In this document: positions 46,252 through 57,909 of the stretch, one piece after another
Position numbering within the stretch: the stretch's first letter is position 1
Layout: every line of letters starts with the position of its first letter
Assembly: GCA_023374025.1 (NCBI GenBank)
Contig: SIJG01000076.1
Location: 228,552-292,551 of the forward strand
From: Heterodera schachtii
Taxonomy: Eukaryota; Nematoda; Chromadorea; Rhabditida; Heteroderidae
DNA length: 64,000 nt
Reading direction: 5' to 3'
Translations under genes and position numbers: made by a program
Notes under the pieces: generated by a model
The model's input: only the letters and a program-made list of their open reading frames with translations
Databases searched by the model: none
Told to the model about the DNA's origin: nothing

Positions 46252-46450
46252 ATGAATGGGAAATGTGAACAACAAATACAACAGATGAAAACAACAATCA
46301 AAACCAATTTGGATCACTTAAGAAAAATCAATTTCTGTGACGACGATATTGATATGATAATTCACAATGGTCAACGTTCCAAGCACATACATTTACCACG
46401 ACGCTACGACAATCATCAAATGAAAAAAATCCAATTAAATATTATAATTA
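46252..46450 (+). CDS. short hypothetical ORF
   Basis: Met-initiated, hydrophilic start (MNGKCEQQIQQMKTTIKTNL; CDDDIDMIIHNGQRSK) with protein-like composition. After about residue 62 the frame becomes hydrophobic and low in complexity, probably intron or chance. Unrecognised. Confidence 0.3.
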
Positions 46451-46550
46451 TTAAAATGGGTTTTTTTAACTTTCGCCTAATTTTTCAGGACTTTTTGGCC
46501 CTTTTTATGACTTTTTTAGTCGACTTTTTGAAGATTTTAGTGACTTAAAT

Positions 46551-47740
46551 TCCCATCTCTACTAATGAACACAAGCATTTTTTAGTTTTTTTTCATATAT
46601 TAATGATAATTATATTTACAAATTAGTCAGTCAACTTAATCGAAATTTGCAACACTTGGCAACACTTTCGATATGTGCTTCACATGATTCATACAGGCGT
46701 AAAAAAGTTAATAAGACATGCGGTGTCTAAAAACAAAAAGTCATTTTTTGTTATCTGACGAATTTTTAACCGTTACAAAATATTCCAAAAAATGAAAAGT
46801 ACCAAATGCAAATACATTGACAAACCACCAAATTTTTTGGACTTTTGTAAGATTCCATTAAGTCGACCTTATTTGTTAATAATTTTTTTCGATTTTATTC
46901 CATTTTTCTAAGATCCAAATTTAATAAAAAAAATATGAAGCTATATAAAAAGTGGCGGATTTTGAATTTTATCAAAAAGTAAAAACAATAAGAGGGGGGG
47001 GGGACCCTTTTGGTTTGCAAAAATTTTTAATATATAGTCATGAAAACTTATTCATTGGGCGTTTTTGGTGTCCCTGATCACGAAACTTTCACTTATTTTG
47101 ACCAATTCGATTTTCTAATCTAAATTTGAACGAAAAATCATACTGAAATATTCCAATTTTCGGTTTCTGTTCGGGTTCGGGATTAGGAATTGGTCAAAAT
47201 AGATGTCCGATCAGCGACCTCTGAAACCCCGTAGAACAAATTTTAATGGGTTTTTACCACAAAATCTTTTTGAAAAATAAAAGGGTCCCTCCAATATGTA
47301 CATTCATTTATTTGTATATAAATAAACGTTAATGTTAAAAACAAATCATTTTTCTTTATCTTTTCTGTCTGTCCATTGCAACATTCTTAAAAATCAACCA
47401 ATGAAAAGATAATTGTAAGGAATACGAAGACACATAAAGTAATGAAGACAGCGAACGCAAAAGGAAAAATTACTTAAATTTAAAAAAAATTAAGAATTTG
47501 GGAATAAAGTTTATTAGTGATCGACATACTGGGCCTGAGCTTCATTGTCATAACTGAACAGCATTTTTGGAACAAAAAATCCAGGAGAATCCATGTCCAG
47601 AAAAGTGCAGGTCGTACCTCTTAAATACTAGGATTGGGAAGGGAAATTGACCAGACTTAACACGAACGAAGTCCAGGGAGGTCGGGGGGGGGGGGAGATC
47701 GACATGAAAAATTTCAGTTTCTCATAACTAAATTCGGCGC
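46551..47740. other. no gene seen
   Basis: AT-rich. G-tracts lie at about 46,993 and 47,684. Repeat-like CGAxCxGGGTTCGG fragments lie near 47,160-47,220. Confidence 0.4.
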
Positions 47741-48080
47741 CCAGAAAATGCGTCAGTGAAAATTTTATTGGCAAAAAAACAAGTTCCTTGCGTTTTTGAG
47801 GTCATTGACCACGAACCCAACATCCATTTCGGCCTATTCCGAACCCGGGCCCGAATTCGAACAGAAAGACGACAGTCAAAATTTTCGAATTTAGCATTTT
47901 TTGGTTCAAAAACGGCTTAATTATCTCTTATTGAAGATTTATTGTCTTTCAGTTTGTTTCCTGTATCTGAACCGGTTTTTAAGAAAAACTTAATTTTTAA
48001 AATTTAAAATTTTCGACTTTTTGTTCGATTTGGTCCCGGGGTTCAGAATTTAAAAAAAAATTTAATATTTCGTCACGCTA
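47741..48080. repeat. second copy of the 36,672 MITE interior
   Basis: GGCGCCCAGAAAATGCGTCA at the left, then TTCGGCCTATTCCGAACCCG and TTTTTAAGAAAAAC blocks, follow the order seen in the intact copy. The right terminal units are missing. Confidence 0.65.
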
Positions 48081-48397
48081 AATTCTGGCGTCATTTCTTT
48101 CTTTTGAGCACTTTTTTTTATTGCATCGTACTTGTTTACAAAAATTCTGTAAAGCAAATGGGTCCGAATGGCTGATATGCCAGAATCAGCATGGATTTCT
48201 TCCAAAATGGTAATTACTCGTTTGGGTCAATGGACTTTGAGGGCCATCGGTGCCGTTGGACATGGATTCGGGAGCTGGGTTTTCAGAAGAAATATCCTGG
48301 GAAATACAGGCATCGATCGACCCAGGCCCAGCAGGTCGGTCTATGAAAATTACATTTTAATGGTCCTTAATTAATTTTAATTTTTTAATTTTCTCAC

Positions 48398-49111
48398 CAG
48401 ACCAAAGAGGAGCTCCACCAGATAGAACAGCAGACAAAAAAACAAAGAAAAGGCCAAAGAAACAAGCACAAAATATGAGGCAGAGAAATCCCCGTGACAC
48501 TTTCTTTGCGGCGACCTAAAGGCCAAACAATTAGTATTAAAAGGGAAAACAAATGAAAAACCTATTAATTGATTGGATCCAATGTAAAAGCATAGAGAGA
48601 GACACCGACTCATTAGATAATAATGAGTACTTTTTAAGAAAGAACCATGCGGATCACCTCTCTCAAAATATTCGAATCGCGGTAAATTTAATTGATAGAG
48701 AAAATTAACAATTTGTGCATATTTGTAAATGATGCTCGAGTTTTCGTTCGGTTTCGAGAAAATTCACGAGTTATTAGGGTCGGTCGCTAAATTGAAATCT
48801 AAGAATCAATTCTCTCACTAACTTAAGAAATTTTTCGACTGTCCGACTCACCGTCACTCTGTTGCACTGGCGACGAATTGACGACAAAATGCCATTGCCA
48901 ACCAATTGTTGTTGTTGCGGTTGTGCCAACAATTGTTGTCCTATTAATAGGCCCTCTGTTGTTGTTGTTGGCCAGTTGGCCCGTGGTTTGGCACTGAAAT
49001 GGACCGGGTACTGCTTGTGCTTGTGCGGCACGACACTGTCCGCCGCCGCTGTGTTGCAATGGTGCAGAAGCACACGGAACATTTCGTCAATGGTCAGCAC
49101 GCCGGAGGGAA
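48398..49111 (-). CDS. Gln-rich single-pass membrane protein candidate
   Basis: Two exons join in phase: 49111-48852 (GTACAG acceptor, ACG/GTGAGT donor) and 48515-48398 (CTTTAG acceptor, GTGAG donor). The first encodes VLTIDEMFRVLLHHCNTAAA, a Thr-rich stretch and a Q-rich run (LAQPQQQQLVG). The second reads VAAKKVSRGFLCLIFCACFF, continuing into a strong TM segment. This suggests a type II membrane protein with a cytoplasmic N-terminus. Further exons on both sides are likely but not found. Family unknown. Confidence 0.5.
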
Positions 49112-49496
49112 CTGTACAAAACAAAGTGGGGAAAGATTTGGCAACAAATTAACAAATACCAGGGGCACCAAAAAATCTAATTTTTCTTAAAAATAGCTCA
49201 AAATTCTTCAGAAAGCAAAAATTATTTTTTTATCAAATTATTCTTGTAGGGGTAATAAAATTCGTAGTGCCGAAATATAGGTTTTTAAATTAAATATATG
49301 GAAAAATCGGAAGAACATTGGCATAACTTCAGAGAGCAAAAAATTATTTAAAATTATTTTTATAAAATTATTATTGTAGGGGGTAATAAAATTCGTAGTG
49401 CCTATGGTAAGCCTTACCGTAACCAGAAAAATTTGTATTTGTTGGGGGAATAAGAAAAAGAATTCTTCCTCATCTGCCCAATAGTAATTTTCCAAA

Positions 49497-49925
49497 ATCA
49501 AATTGACATCGAAGAAAATAGCTTTATCTTGACATAAAGCATGCTAACCAATGTCCGCTGCGAATTGCTCTTTTGAAATGAGCGGAAAACGAATTTGGAA
49601 AAGTGCCGGGCCAAGCATTTGACGGCGATTCTCTGCCGAACAATCGATGCCTTTCCGACGGCACTGCCCGTCGGCCCAACGAAGTGCCTGACAGGCGCAA
49701 ATAAACAATTTAATTTAAATATAATTATTCAATTTAATTAAATTATTTTCAATTTTTACGGCTTTCCAAATGTCAATCCATTCATCGGCCACCAATTCAT
49801 CGCGCCCCAAAATTTCGCATAACAATTTTTGGTCAATTTGTAAAAAGACATCCAATTGGAACAGAGTTTCCGCATTTTGGTCAATGTAATGCAAACAATG
49901 CGAAGCGAATTCCCAAAATTCAAAA
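49497..49925 (-). pseudogene. partial tandem duplicate of BTB-BACK 3' exons
   Basis: Nearly identical to 50,600-51,060. It contains the two BACK exons (EFWEFASHCLHYIDQNAETL; ACQALRWADGQCRRKGIDCS) but no BTB exons. A one-base insertion (GCATGCTAACC versus GAAGCTGACC near 49,550) puts a TAG directly after AADIG. About 0.7 kb of AT-rich DNA separates the copies. Confidence 0.75.
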
Positions 49926-50599
49926 ATAATATTAATTATTAAAAAAGTAACATAAAATATCTTACATTTATTATTTTTCTATTCAAATTCACAAAAATAA
50001 TATAATTAAATTAAATTTGTTTTTCATACTATAAATTCTAATTCTAATTTTATTTATCAAATATTTGATATTTTTATTTTGTTTGTTTATTCCTAATATT
50101 AATCATCCTCTTTATCTTGCTTGTTTTTTTTATGAAGTTTTGCTCATCGTAAATAATGTATTTTGTAAGCGAAAACCTTTAACCTTGCAAATGAATAGAT
50201 TTTTATCTTGTTCCTCATCGGGAAATAATTGTGTTGTTGTCAGGCGCCTTGGGCCACAAAAATTAATGTTAAGTATTGTTTTGTTATTTATTTATTTCGT
50301 TAAATATCTTTCAAATATATTATTTAATTATATTTTGTTTATATTACTTTGGTTTGGTAATTTAATTAGAATTTAACAGAGGCCAAAAGACGAACTTTCT
50401 TTTTAAATTAAGCAACTTAAATTAATAATTTAATTCCAAGCAATTAATACTATTTATAACTGTTTTTAATAAATTATTTTATTACAATCATTCAAATTCT
50501 TTTATTATTTATTTTTTCGTTTTCTTCAAGCTGTTTTTCCTGTTTTCAGTTTGTTATATGGCTAATTAATTATAAAAATATATTTAAATTCATGTAATT

Positions 50600-51860
50600 T
50601 TCAAAATCTAATTGACATCGAAGAAAATAGCTTTATCTTGACATAAAGAAGCTGACCAATGTCCGCTGCGAATTGCTCTTTTGAAATGAGCGGAAAACGA
50701 ATTTGGAAAAGTGCCGGGCCAAGCATTTGACGGCGATTCTCTGCCGAACAATCGATGCCTTTCCGACGGCACTGCCCGTCGGCCCAACGAAGTGCCTGAC
50801 AGGCGCAAATAAACAATTTAAAATATAATTTTCAATTTAATATAAATATAATTATTCTATTTAATTAAATTATTTTCAATTTTTACGGCTTTCCAAATGC
50901 CAATCCATTCATCGGCCACCAATTCATCGCGCCCCAAAATTTCGCATAACAATTTTTGGTCAATTTGTAAAAAAACGTCCGATTGGAACAGAGTTTCCGC
51001 ATTTTGGTCAATGTAATGCAAACAATGCGAAGCGAATTCCCAAAATTCAAAAAATAATAGTAAAAATTATTAATTTAAAATAAATTTTAAATGTTTTAAA
51101 TTTACGTGTTCTTCAAAGAAACGGGCACTGAGCAGTGTTTCAAAAACATTGCTTCTTAGCTTTTCCATGGGATATTCTGTGCACTTTTTGACCAATGCCG
51201 TGACATTATATTTTTTGGCTAAATTTTCGAATTTTTTTATTAGATTTTAAAAAATTAAAATAAATATATTTTTGATTATTTACCCGCATAAAACACTTCG
51301 AAAAAAGTGTCTCCGTTCATCTCGCCTAATTCGTCCGTGTAAATGAATTTGAGCATTGCTTTGAAGGCGCCAGCCTCAACATCGGTGACCACCACGGGAT
51401 TAGTGAGAGAACCGGAAAATGAAATTTAAAATTAATTTTATTATTTTTACTAAAATTTTAAATTAAAATGAATTAAAAATATTTATTATTTTAATTTTAT
51501 TATTTTGTTAAAATTTTAAATTTTAACACCTATTTGTTTCTCTAAATTTAATGCATCAAATCGGAACATCGCTTTGAACACATCGGATGATATTTGAAGA
51601 AGCAATTTGTGCGCAGAGAGAAACTCAAATTTTAAATGACGCCATTAACGAATTTAATTGAAAATTATTGTTTTAAATAATATGAAATTAAACCAAAACA
51701 ATAATTTATAAATTTAATTAATTAACATTTTAATTGATTTTTTAATGCTCAAACTCGCTTCTTTTTCTTTTCCTTTCCCAACCAAAAAGTGCACATCCGC
51801 ATCATTAGCAGCGGCATCGTCCAACAGCGGTTTAATTCGATCGGCCAAAGTGTTTGACAT
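50600..51860 (-). CDS. BTB/POZ-BACK domain protein
   Basis: Starts at ATG 51860 (MSNTLADRIKPLLDD; DADVHFLVGKG). BTB continues in about 51,630-51,534 (FLSAHKLLLQISSDVFKAMF), 51,415-51,283 (VVTDVEAGAFKAMLKFIYTD) and 51,226-51,106 (AKKYNVTALVKKCTEYPMEK). BACK follows in 51,055-50,883 (DQKLLCEILGRDELVADEW) and 50,820-50,600 (RWADGQCRRKGIDCSAENRR). The domain order matches BTBD3/6-like proteins, which can act as cullin-3 adaptors. Exon 1 does not join exon 2 in phase at any obvious donor, and no AG lies next to exon 3, so the gene may be decaying. Confidence 0.72.
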
Positions 51861-52009
51861 TATTTAACGGTTTAAAAATTGGAAAGAATTTTAGTTCAAA
51901 TTTATTTATTTTTAATCATATATATAAATTAAAAATTGAACTTAAATTATTAATTAATGCCTTTAAATAGTAAAAATTTCTTTTTTACGCAAATACTCTG
52001 TACTCTCTT

Positions 52010-52260
52010 ACATTTTCATCGAGAGAGAGAGGCAGAGAAAGAAAAGTAAAAAAAGAGGCAAGGCTAACAAACAAAGAAATGAAATATTGTGTAAAAGAGG
52101 AAATGAGAAAAGAAACGAAATAGCGTATAGAGTACGAGAGTTTATTGAGACAAGAGAAAAGAAAATAAGAGTAAAGAAATAGTGTGTTGGGACAAAGAGA
52201 AAAGAAATGAGAGTGAGAGAAATAGTGTATTTGGGACAAAGAGAAAACAAATTTTTATGG
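52010..52260. repeat. purine-rich tract
   Basis: About 230 bp almost wholly A and G on the plus strand (GAGAGAGAGAGGCAGAGAAA type). The long minus-strand frames here are low-complexity artefacts. Confidence 0.65.
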
Positions 52261-52535
52261 TGAGTGAGTCAGGGACAATTTACAAAAAATAATAAACATT
52301 AAATATTTTCTTTTCATTTATGGCACAGTAATTTGAAATTCAATTGTAAAAAAATATACGAAAGTTATTTTGGTTATTTGGAATTACATTAGAATTAATA
52401 TGAGAAATATGGAATTACATTAGAATTATTATGAGAACAGTATATTGAGAACTCATACAGAATACAGAGTTTTTTTTAAAGATTGCACCAGAATTTGGCA
52501 AAATGTTATTTTTAAATTTCTCAGACCAAAAATAT

Positions 52536-52775
52536 TTATCCATTAGTAAAATCTGCATTCTGTATGAGGTGGGCATATAAATTAGTGAAAGGGACAAGGT
52601 CCAGCGTGCGGGCGCCGGGCCCTCCGGATTTGTTAGCATGTGCAATGGCGGCATTATAATCCTTTCGCATCACTTCATCAAAAATTACAGTGCGAAATCC
52701 ATTTCGGGCCAATACAAAATTTGATAAAACACGACAGCAGCGCCCGTTGCCGTCGAAAAATGGGTGAATGTAAAT
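52536..52775 (-). CDS. Fic-domain exon, second locus
   Basis: An ATTTAG acceptor at 52777-52776 opens a 79-codon exon ending in TAA. It starts IYIHPFFDGNGRCCR, the full catalytic HPFxxGNGRxxR pattern, followed by VLSNFVLARNG and an AIAHANKSGGPGARTLDLV segment typical of Fic C-termini. It differs clearly from the Fic gene at 26.3 kb. The upstream exons expected for the Fic core (AGxYR, H-AP) were not found. Repeat debris including hairpin copy 7 lies upstream, so the gene may be truncated. Confidence 0.7.
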   Translation of the reverse strand: MYIHPFFDGNGRCCRVLSNFVLARNGFRTVIFDEVMRKDYNAAIAHANKSGGPGARTLDLVPFTNLYAHLIQNADFTNG

Positions 52776-53201
52776 CTAAATATTGATTGGGTGAGCAAAG
52801 AGACAATAACTGCATTTTCCTATGTGTTATGCATTGTTTGAACCAGGGTTACCCTTGAAAATTTCACGAAATAATGACATCGCTGGTCAAAAATAAGATT
52901 TTAGGGTCAAAAATAAGGACATTTTTTAAAACACGCTTCCAAAACTTTAAATCGAATTTTATTCAACAAACTCAAGCATTAGCAACATGTTTCTTGCCGC
53001 CAATTATTTTTCTGAGCAATTCCGGCTTAGAAATGAGAAATTTATACATTTCCGAAAATGGATTTTACAATTTTGTGGAAAACATAAGTAATTACAAATT
53101 ATTTTCAGTTTATTCGGGATCAAAAAATCAGATTTTTAACAATTTTTTTTTGCGGCCTTCTTTTTCCAAAAAATTTTGAGGAATGGGCGAGGGGATGGGG
53201 T

Positions 53202-53227
53202 CCGGCGGTGCCGATATGTGCCGCCGG
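53202..53227 (+). repeat. GC-rich hairpin core, copy 7
   Basis: CCGGCGGTGCC-GATA-TGTGCCGCCGG, followed by GAAAATTTTTGTAATTTC and GATTTGTTAAC. Confidence 0.75.
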
Positions 53228-53339
53228 GAAAATTTTTGTAATTTCTTTCTGATTTGTTAACTTATTCTCATCAAAAAATGATCAATTTTAAGAAATAAAG
53301 AAATTTGATAAAAATTTAAAGTTGCATTTATTGTGAATT

Positions 53340-55032
53340 AATTTTAACTTCCAATTGTGCTTATTTCTAAAAAGAAGCAAAAGGTGGCCAACAAAGAGGC
53401 GAAAAGGAAATGTAAACGGTAGGAACAAATCAAAAACATTTAAAAATACTGTATAAGTGCCAAAAAATAATTTGTGCCAAACTTTTCCCCGCTGCTCACA
53501 TTGTGCCACCGCCGAAGAGGGCAATTTGATGGAAGCGTGCGATATTATAGGCACCATGTCGATAATGCCGAAGAAGTCGCCGACAAACTTTTGAACGGAC
53601 CAAAACAATTGGCAGAAGTCGACGATACGGAAGAGCAGCAAAACTGAAAATGGAAAAAAAATTCAATCGAATTTTTCCCATAATTTCATTTGAAAAAGAG
53701 TGAGACGTGCCGATATTCGTGCAACAGCGAAGCGCCGATGGGCACAATTACGTAAGAGCCGTATGAGCAATAAACATGGAAATCATGGCAGCAAAATTGG
53801 ATATTTGGAAGTACAAATGTTTACGACTGCTCAGCTCCTGAAACATTTAAAAAATTATGAAACATTTAAAAAATTATGTAATTGTGAAATGGTTGTTCAC
53901 CATAAACACGGTGATGTTCAAAATTTCGAGCATAATTCGTACAACCGGCGATTGGAACACGAGCACTTCAAAGCGGCGGAAATTTTGCCTGAATTTACAA
54001 AAAAAAATCTTTTTTTTTTTTAATTTTCGAAGGGATTCTTAGACCAGAGAATGTTGGAAGCACTTTTCTGATGAATTGCAAACATTCTCTGATCACTTGG
54101 CCCTCTCAGTGTTCAATTGATAAAACGCACTCTGTCGGCAGAAAATCTTCGAAGCAGATCAACCAACAAGCAAACGGATAAATTCGCCCTTGGTCATCAG
54201 TTTTTCGCACATCGATTTGCGTGAACCGTGCAGCTGAAATTGGCACCAAAATGAGGACCAATTACAATTAATGAGTTAAACTGACCGTGTTCATTAAGCA
54301 GACGAGCACGAAAATGCAGATCATGTATTAGACGAGCGCAATTGCGTACAAGAAAAGTGCCGCCCTCAGCAGAACCATGCCGGTGAAGCCACAAACGACG
54401 ATCACCTAAAGAGGGGAAAGGGGTGGGGGATAGTAATTACTAATTAGACAAATTAATTAGTTAATTTCCCACCGGTGGCATTAGCACCACCCAGTACAGT
54501 TCGGAGCGTATCTTCTCGTCACTGATCAAAGTGCTGACGAAAATCAGATGGAGTAGGCTTAAGCAGATGACAAGGCCGGTCATTGCAGCAGCGCCGGCCA
54601 TCATCCACTTCGAAATGTCACCAATCGCTGAAAATGGGGGAATTTGAAATACACCGACTCTTTTCATTCGAATTCGGGTCCGGGCTTTATCTTTTCGTTC
54701 GAATTCGGGTCCGGGCTTTATCTTTTCGTTCGAATTCGGGCCCAGGTTTTAGAGTTTTGACGACTTTTCGTTTTTGTTCGGGCTTTTGAATTAGTCGAAA
54801 TGGGTTGGTATTATTCGCGTGACCATAGGAAGTTGTCGCCAACTTTCAAAAATAGGAATTCTTTTTGAATGCGTGCGTAATTTTCGAGGCCTATTTTTGT
54901 AAATTCCGAATCCGATGCGAAAAAAGAAATCCGAATCAATATTGATTGATCATCCCTACCATTCATCCATTGCTGTACGTCCGGAATGTATTCTTCGCTT
55001 GTGTCGTTGCAGCCTGCGCCTCGGCAGATCCA
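53340..55032 (-). pseudogene. OST-alpha/TMEM184-like (Solute_trans_a) gene with in-frame stop
   Basis: Exons: 55032-54960 (GCNDTSEEYIPDVQQWMN), 54627-54473 (GLVICLSLLHLIFVSTLISD; ELYWVVLMPP), 54405-54286 (VIVVCGFTGMVLLRAALFLY), 54233-about 54165 (GSRKSMCEKLMTKGEF), 53988-53876 (FRRFEVLVFQSPVVRIMLEI) and 53837 onward (YFQISNFAAMISMFIAHTAL). The first joins are in phase with GT-AG borders. The order of TM segments and the RF-VLVFQSPVVR block fit organic solute transporter alpha-like membrane proteins. In the third exon the codon after AIALV is TAA. A further frame break follows the sixth exon. Probably a pseudogene, though a sequencing error at the TAA is possible. Confidence 0.6.
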
Positions 55033-55259
55033 CTGGAGAGGGATAATAGTCATTTTCAGAAACAAATTCAATAAACAAAAAAATTTTATTAAATTTTCTG
55101 TAAAAGAAAAATGCGTCAATTTTCGGTACTTTAAAATCTCTCAAATGGGTCAGCGTGAGAAAAGAGGTTGTGTGAATTTTTGTGCATTTTTGTTGTTTTT
55201 TAAAATTTTGGGTGTGACCCCTAAAACAGGAAAGTTTCAAATTTTTCCAGCCTAAATTC

Positions 55260-55410
55260 TTGAGTAAACCGGACCGGGACTTTTTGGTTGAAAAACTGGG
55301 AATTTTTGGCTGGGAAAACCAGGATTTCCCTGTCCCGGTCAAAACTGGTCGAAACCGGGACCTTGGTACTCAGTTGTCCGTGTCCAGGTCCCGGTCCCGA
55401 CCAACTTTTT
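55260..55410. repeat. CCGGGACC-rich repeat debris
   Basis: Several CCGGGACC and GGTCCCGG motifs in both orientations resemble the subterminal regions of the TAGAGTTG MITE family, without identifiable ends. Confidence 0.45.
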
Positions 55411-55860
55411 TTGTTCATGTCTTATTGTTTTCTCTTCTCTTCAATTGTTTTTGAATTACTTTTGATGGAGATTTTTATTATTTAATTACCGTGGTCTCGA
55501 ATTTTTAATTATTATTGCGGATTCAAATTTATCGTCGTAAATTATTATTGTTTTTTATTTATAAATTGTTTGCGAATTTGTTTTGAAACAGGTGTTGTAA
55601 AGTCCTATATTTTGCCATATTTTTGGAATTGGATTAAGAGCGCTCCAAAAGTTTCCTTTTTTGTAAGCAATTGAAATTTCTTATTATATTAGGAAATAGA
55701 TAAAATTAAACAAATATGTACTGTTTTTGGGGCATTTATTTATGGTTCGCAAAATTCATTTTGACTGACAAATTTGCGCTGCAAGTGTAATACCTCAAGT
55801 GTTTGTCACAATTTTTCTTCGCTGCAAATAACGTATCACAAACCAATTTATAATAAATTT

Positions 55861-56062
55861 TAGAGACCGAACCGGACCCGGTACCGGATTTTCATGGATC
55901 AGGAATCCGGTCCGGCGATTTTTTGGAAAAATAGGGATTGACCAGATTACATAGATTGACCGGATTTTGAGAGAACAAATCCGGAATCCGGTCGTTTATG
56001 AAAATGCCAATCCGGTCCGGTCCGGCGAATTTTTGACCGGATTCGGTCCGGCTCGGTCTCAA
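55861..56062. mobile_element. short TIR element, CCGGACC family
   Basis: TAGAGACCGAACCGGACC at the left and the inverted TTGAGACCGAGCCGGACC at the right bound about 200 bp rich in CCGGTCCGG. No matching target duplication was found. Confidence 0.5.
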
Positions 56063-57148
56063 CCAAAAATACTTCACTTTTGTTCATTTTCCTTTGAAAA
56101 ATATCTTCGCCGGAATTTTTTTTTTTGGGATTTTTAAAGAGTTTTGTTAAGAAAATTTATTAAAAATTTCAATAATTTTTCCTCGTTTCTCCCTTTATCG
56201 GCGACCCACTCCCCGAAAGGGTTATCCTTAACAGTGTAAAAATTTCTCGTTTTCCGAGACTAAAAACCCGAGACCAGGAACCGAGACCGGGAAGCGAAAA
56301 ACCCGAGAAATTCCCGAATCGGGAACCGAGACTCTCGCACATCCCTAAAAATGGGCAATTTTTTACAAAAACAATTATGGTGACGCAAAGATCAGAATTT
56401 TGAAATTTGAACAATTAATTGGTTAATCAGGAAAAGTGCAAAGTGTGCGAAGTATGAAAAATAGCAAGTGATCACTGATCAAATTAAAAGCAAGCAAAGA
56501 ATTATTTTAAAAATTAAAAATAAAATAATTATTTTAAATAAATTGATTATAGTTATATTATTTCAAAAAAAACAACCTAATTTTTCAAATATAAACCAAT
56601 ATATAAAAACAAAAAAAGTGAATAGGAAGAAATTAAAATGTAAATTCAGGAAAATTAGTGATTTTAATCGTCTATGTTCAAGAATTACCTCAAGATTATT
56701 CACATCATTTTTTGTATAAAATCATCAAACCATGATTTAGAGCCTAATGGGAATTCGTAGACAAATAGACGATAATCAAATTATGAATAACAATATTCTT
56801 ATTCTAAAAAAAAAACTATTTGCCAACATTAAATATCCTATATAATAAAGTTGAGTGTTTGTCCGGATGTGTCATGATTTTGTATTTGTGTGGCGTTTTG
56901 TTTTGTTTTTGCGTTAAAAACTGATTTGAAAAAAGAAATGTTTGGTTTTTGCGTTAAAAATGTATTTGAAAAAATAAATGTTTGATTTTGCTTTTTTTCA
57001 TTTTTTTTTGTCAGTTTTTGCAAAAAAAATAGTCTTTTAAAAATGTTTTTATTTTCTGTTAAATTTTTAATTTCTTTTTTGATTATGTTATAGGTAAATT
57101 GATTTGTTTTGATATGAAAAGGTTTTGTTTTGTTATTAGAAAATTTGC

Positions 57149-57730
57149 TTAATTAGCAGGGCTGCCAAAAATATGCACGAAAAGTACCCAAAATATGCGC
57201 ATAAATATGCAAATAAAGTCGTGAAATATGCACCAAATATGCACAAAAATCGTAAAATATGCATCAAATATGCACAAAAAAAAACTTGAAAATTAGGGAT
57301 GCAAATTAAAATAAATTTTTATTCATCATAAATTTTATGGTTGATTTTGCAATTGCAAATCAAAAATTTCTCAATATTTTCGACAGTAAAGCCCACTGTT
57401 GACCCATTCGCGCACCCATTCAGATTTGGAAATAATTTTAGGCCTAATCAAATTTTTTTCTTAAGTGATATTAAAATCGGAAAGTTTTTGTTGAAAAATG
57501 CCAAAATATGCAAAAAATCGGAAAATATGCACAAAACATGGCAAAATATGCTTGAAATATGCAGAAAAAACCCAAAATATGCAAATATGCACAAAAATCT
57601 CGAAATATGCAAATAAAAGTCCCGATTTTTATACGCAAACATAAAGAAAGTGTTTTTCCTACTATTTATAGCATGGAGAAGCCAGGAAAAAAATATGCAT
57701 TCGCATACTTTTGGCAGCCCTGTTAATTAG
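57149..57730. mobile_element. hAT-type MITE nested in the Helitron
   Basis: The body is 57157-57722 (566 bp). CAGGGCTGCCAAAA occurs at both ends in inverted orientation. TTAATTAG flanks it at 57149-57156 and 57723-57730. The interior is dominated by AAATATGCA motifs, like 3031-3607. Confidence 0.9.
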
Positions 57731-57909
57731 TAAATGAATGAAGTGAATTAGTTTAAGGATAAGAAATGACTTTGTTTGATTAAAATATTACAATATGAAA
57801 AGTGTTGATTTGGTTGGTTATGGACATTGTTATGAAAAGACATTTTTTGAATGTAAAGCATGTTTTTATGAATAGTAAAAAGTAACGAAAAATCCTTCGC
57901 TTGATCAAT

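Noticed and set aside
51985..52250. 84- and 80-codon minus-strand open frames
   Set aside because: Reverse strand of the purine tract; low-complexity Leu/Phe/Ser.
55861..56062. hAT assignment for the CCGGACC element
   Set aside because: The TIR is clear, but the flanking octamers do not match, so no superfamily was assigned.
57341..57616. 91-codon frame inside the CAGGGCTGCC MITE
   Set aside because: It consists of translated ATATGCA repeats (NMHK, KYAK); no transposase features.
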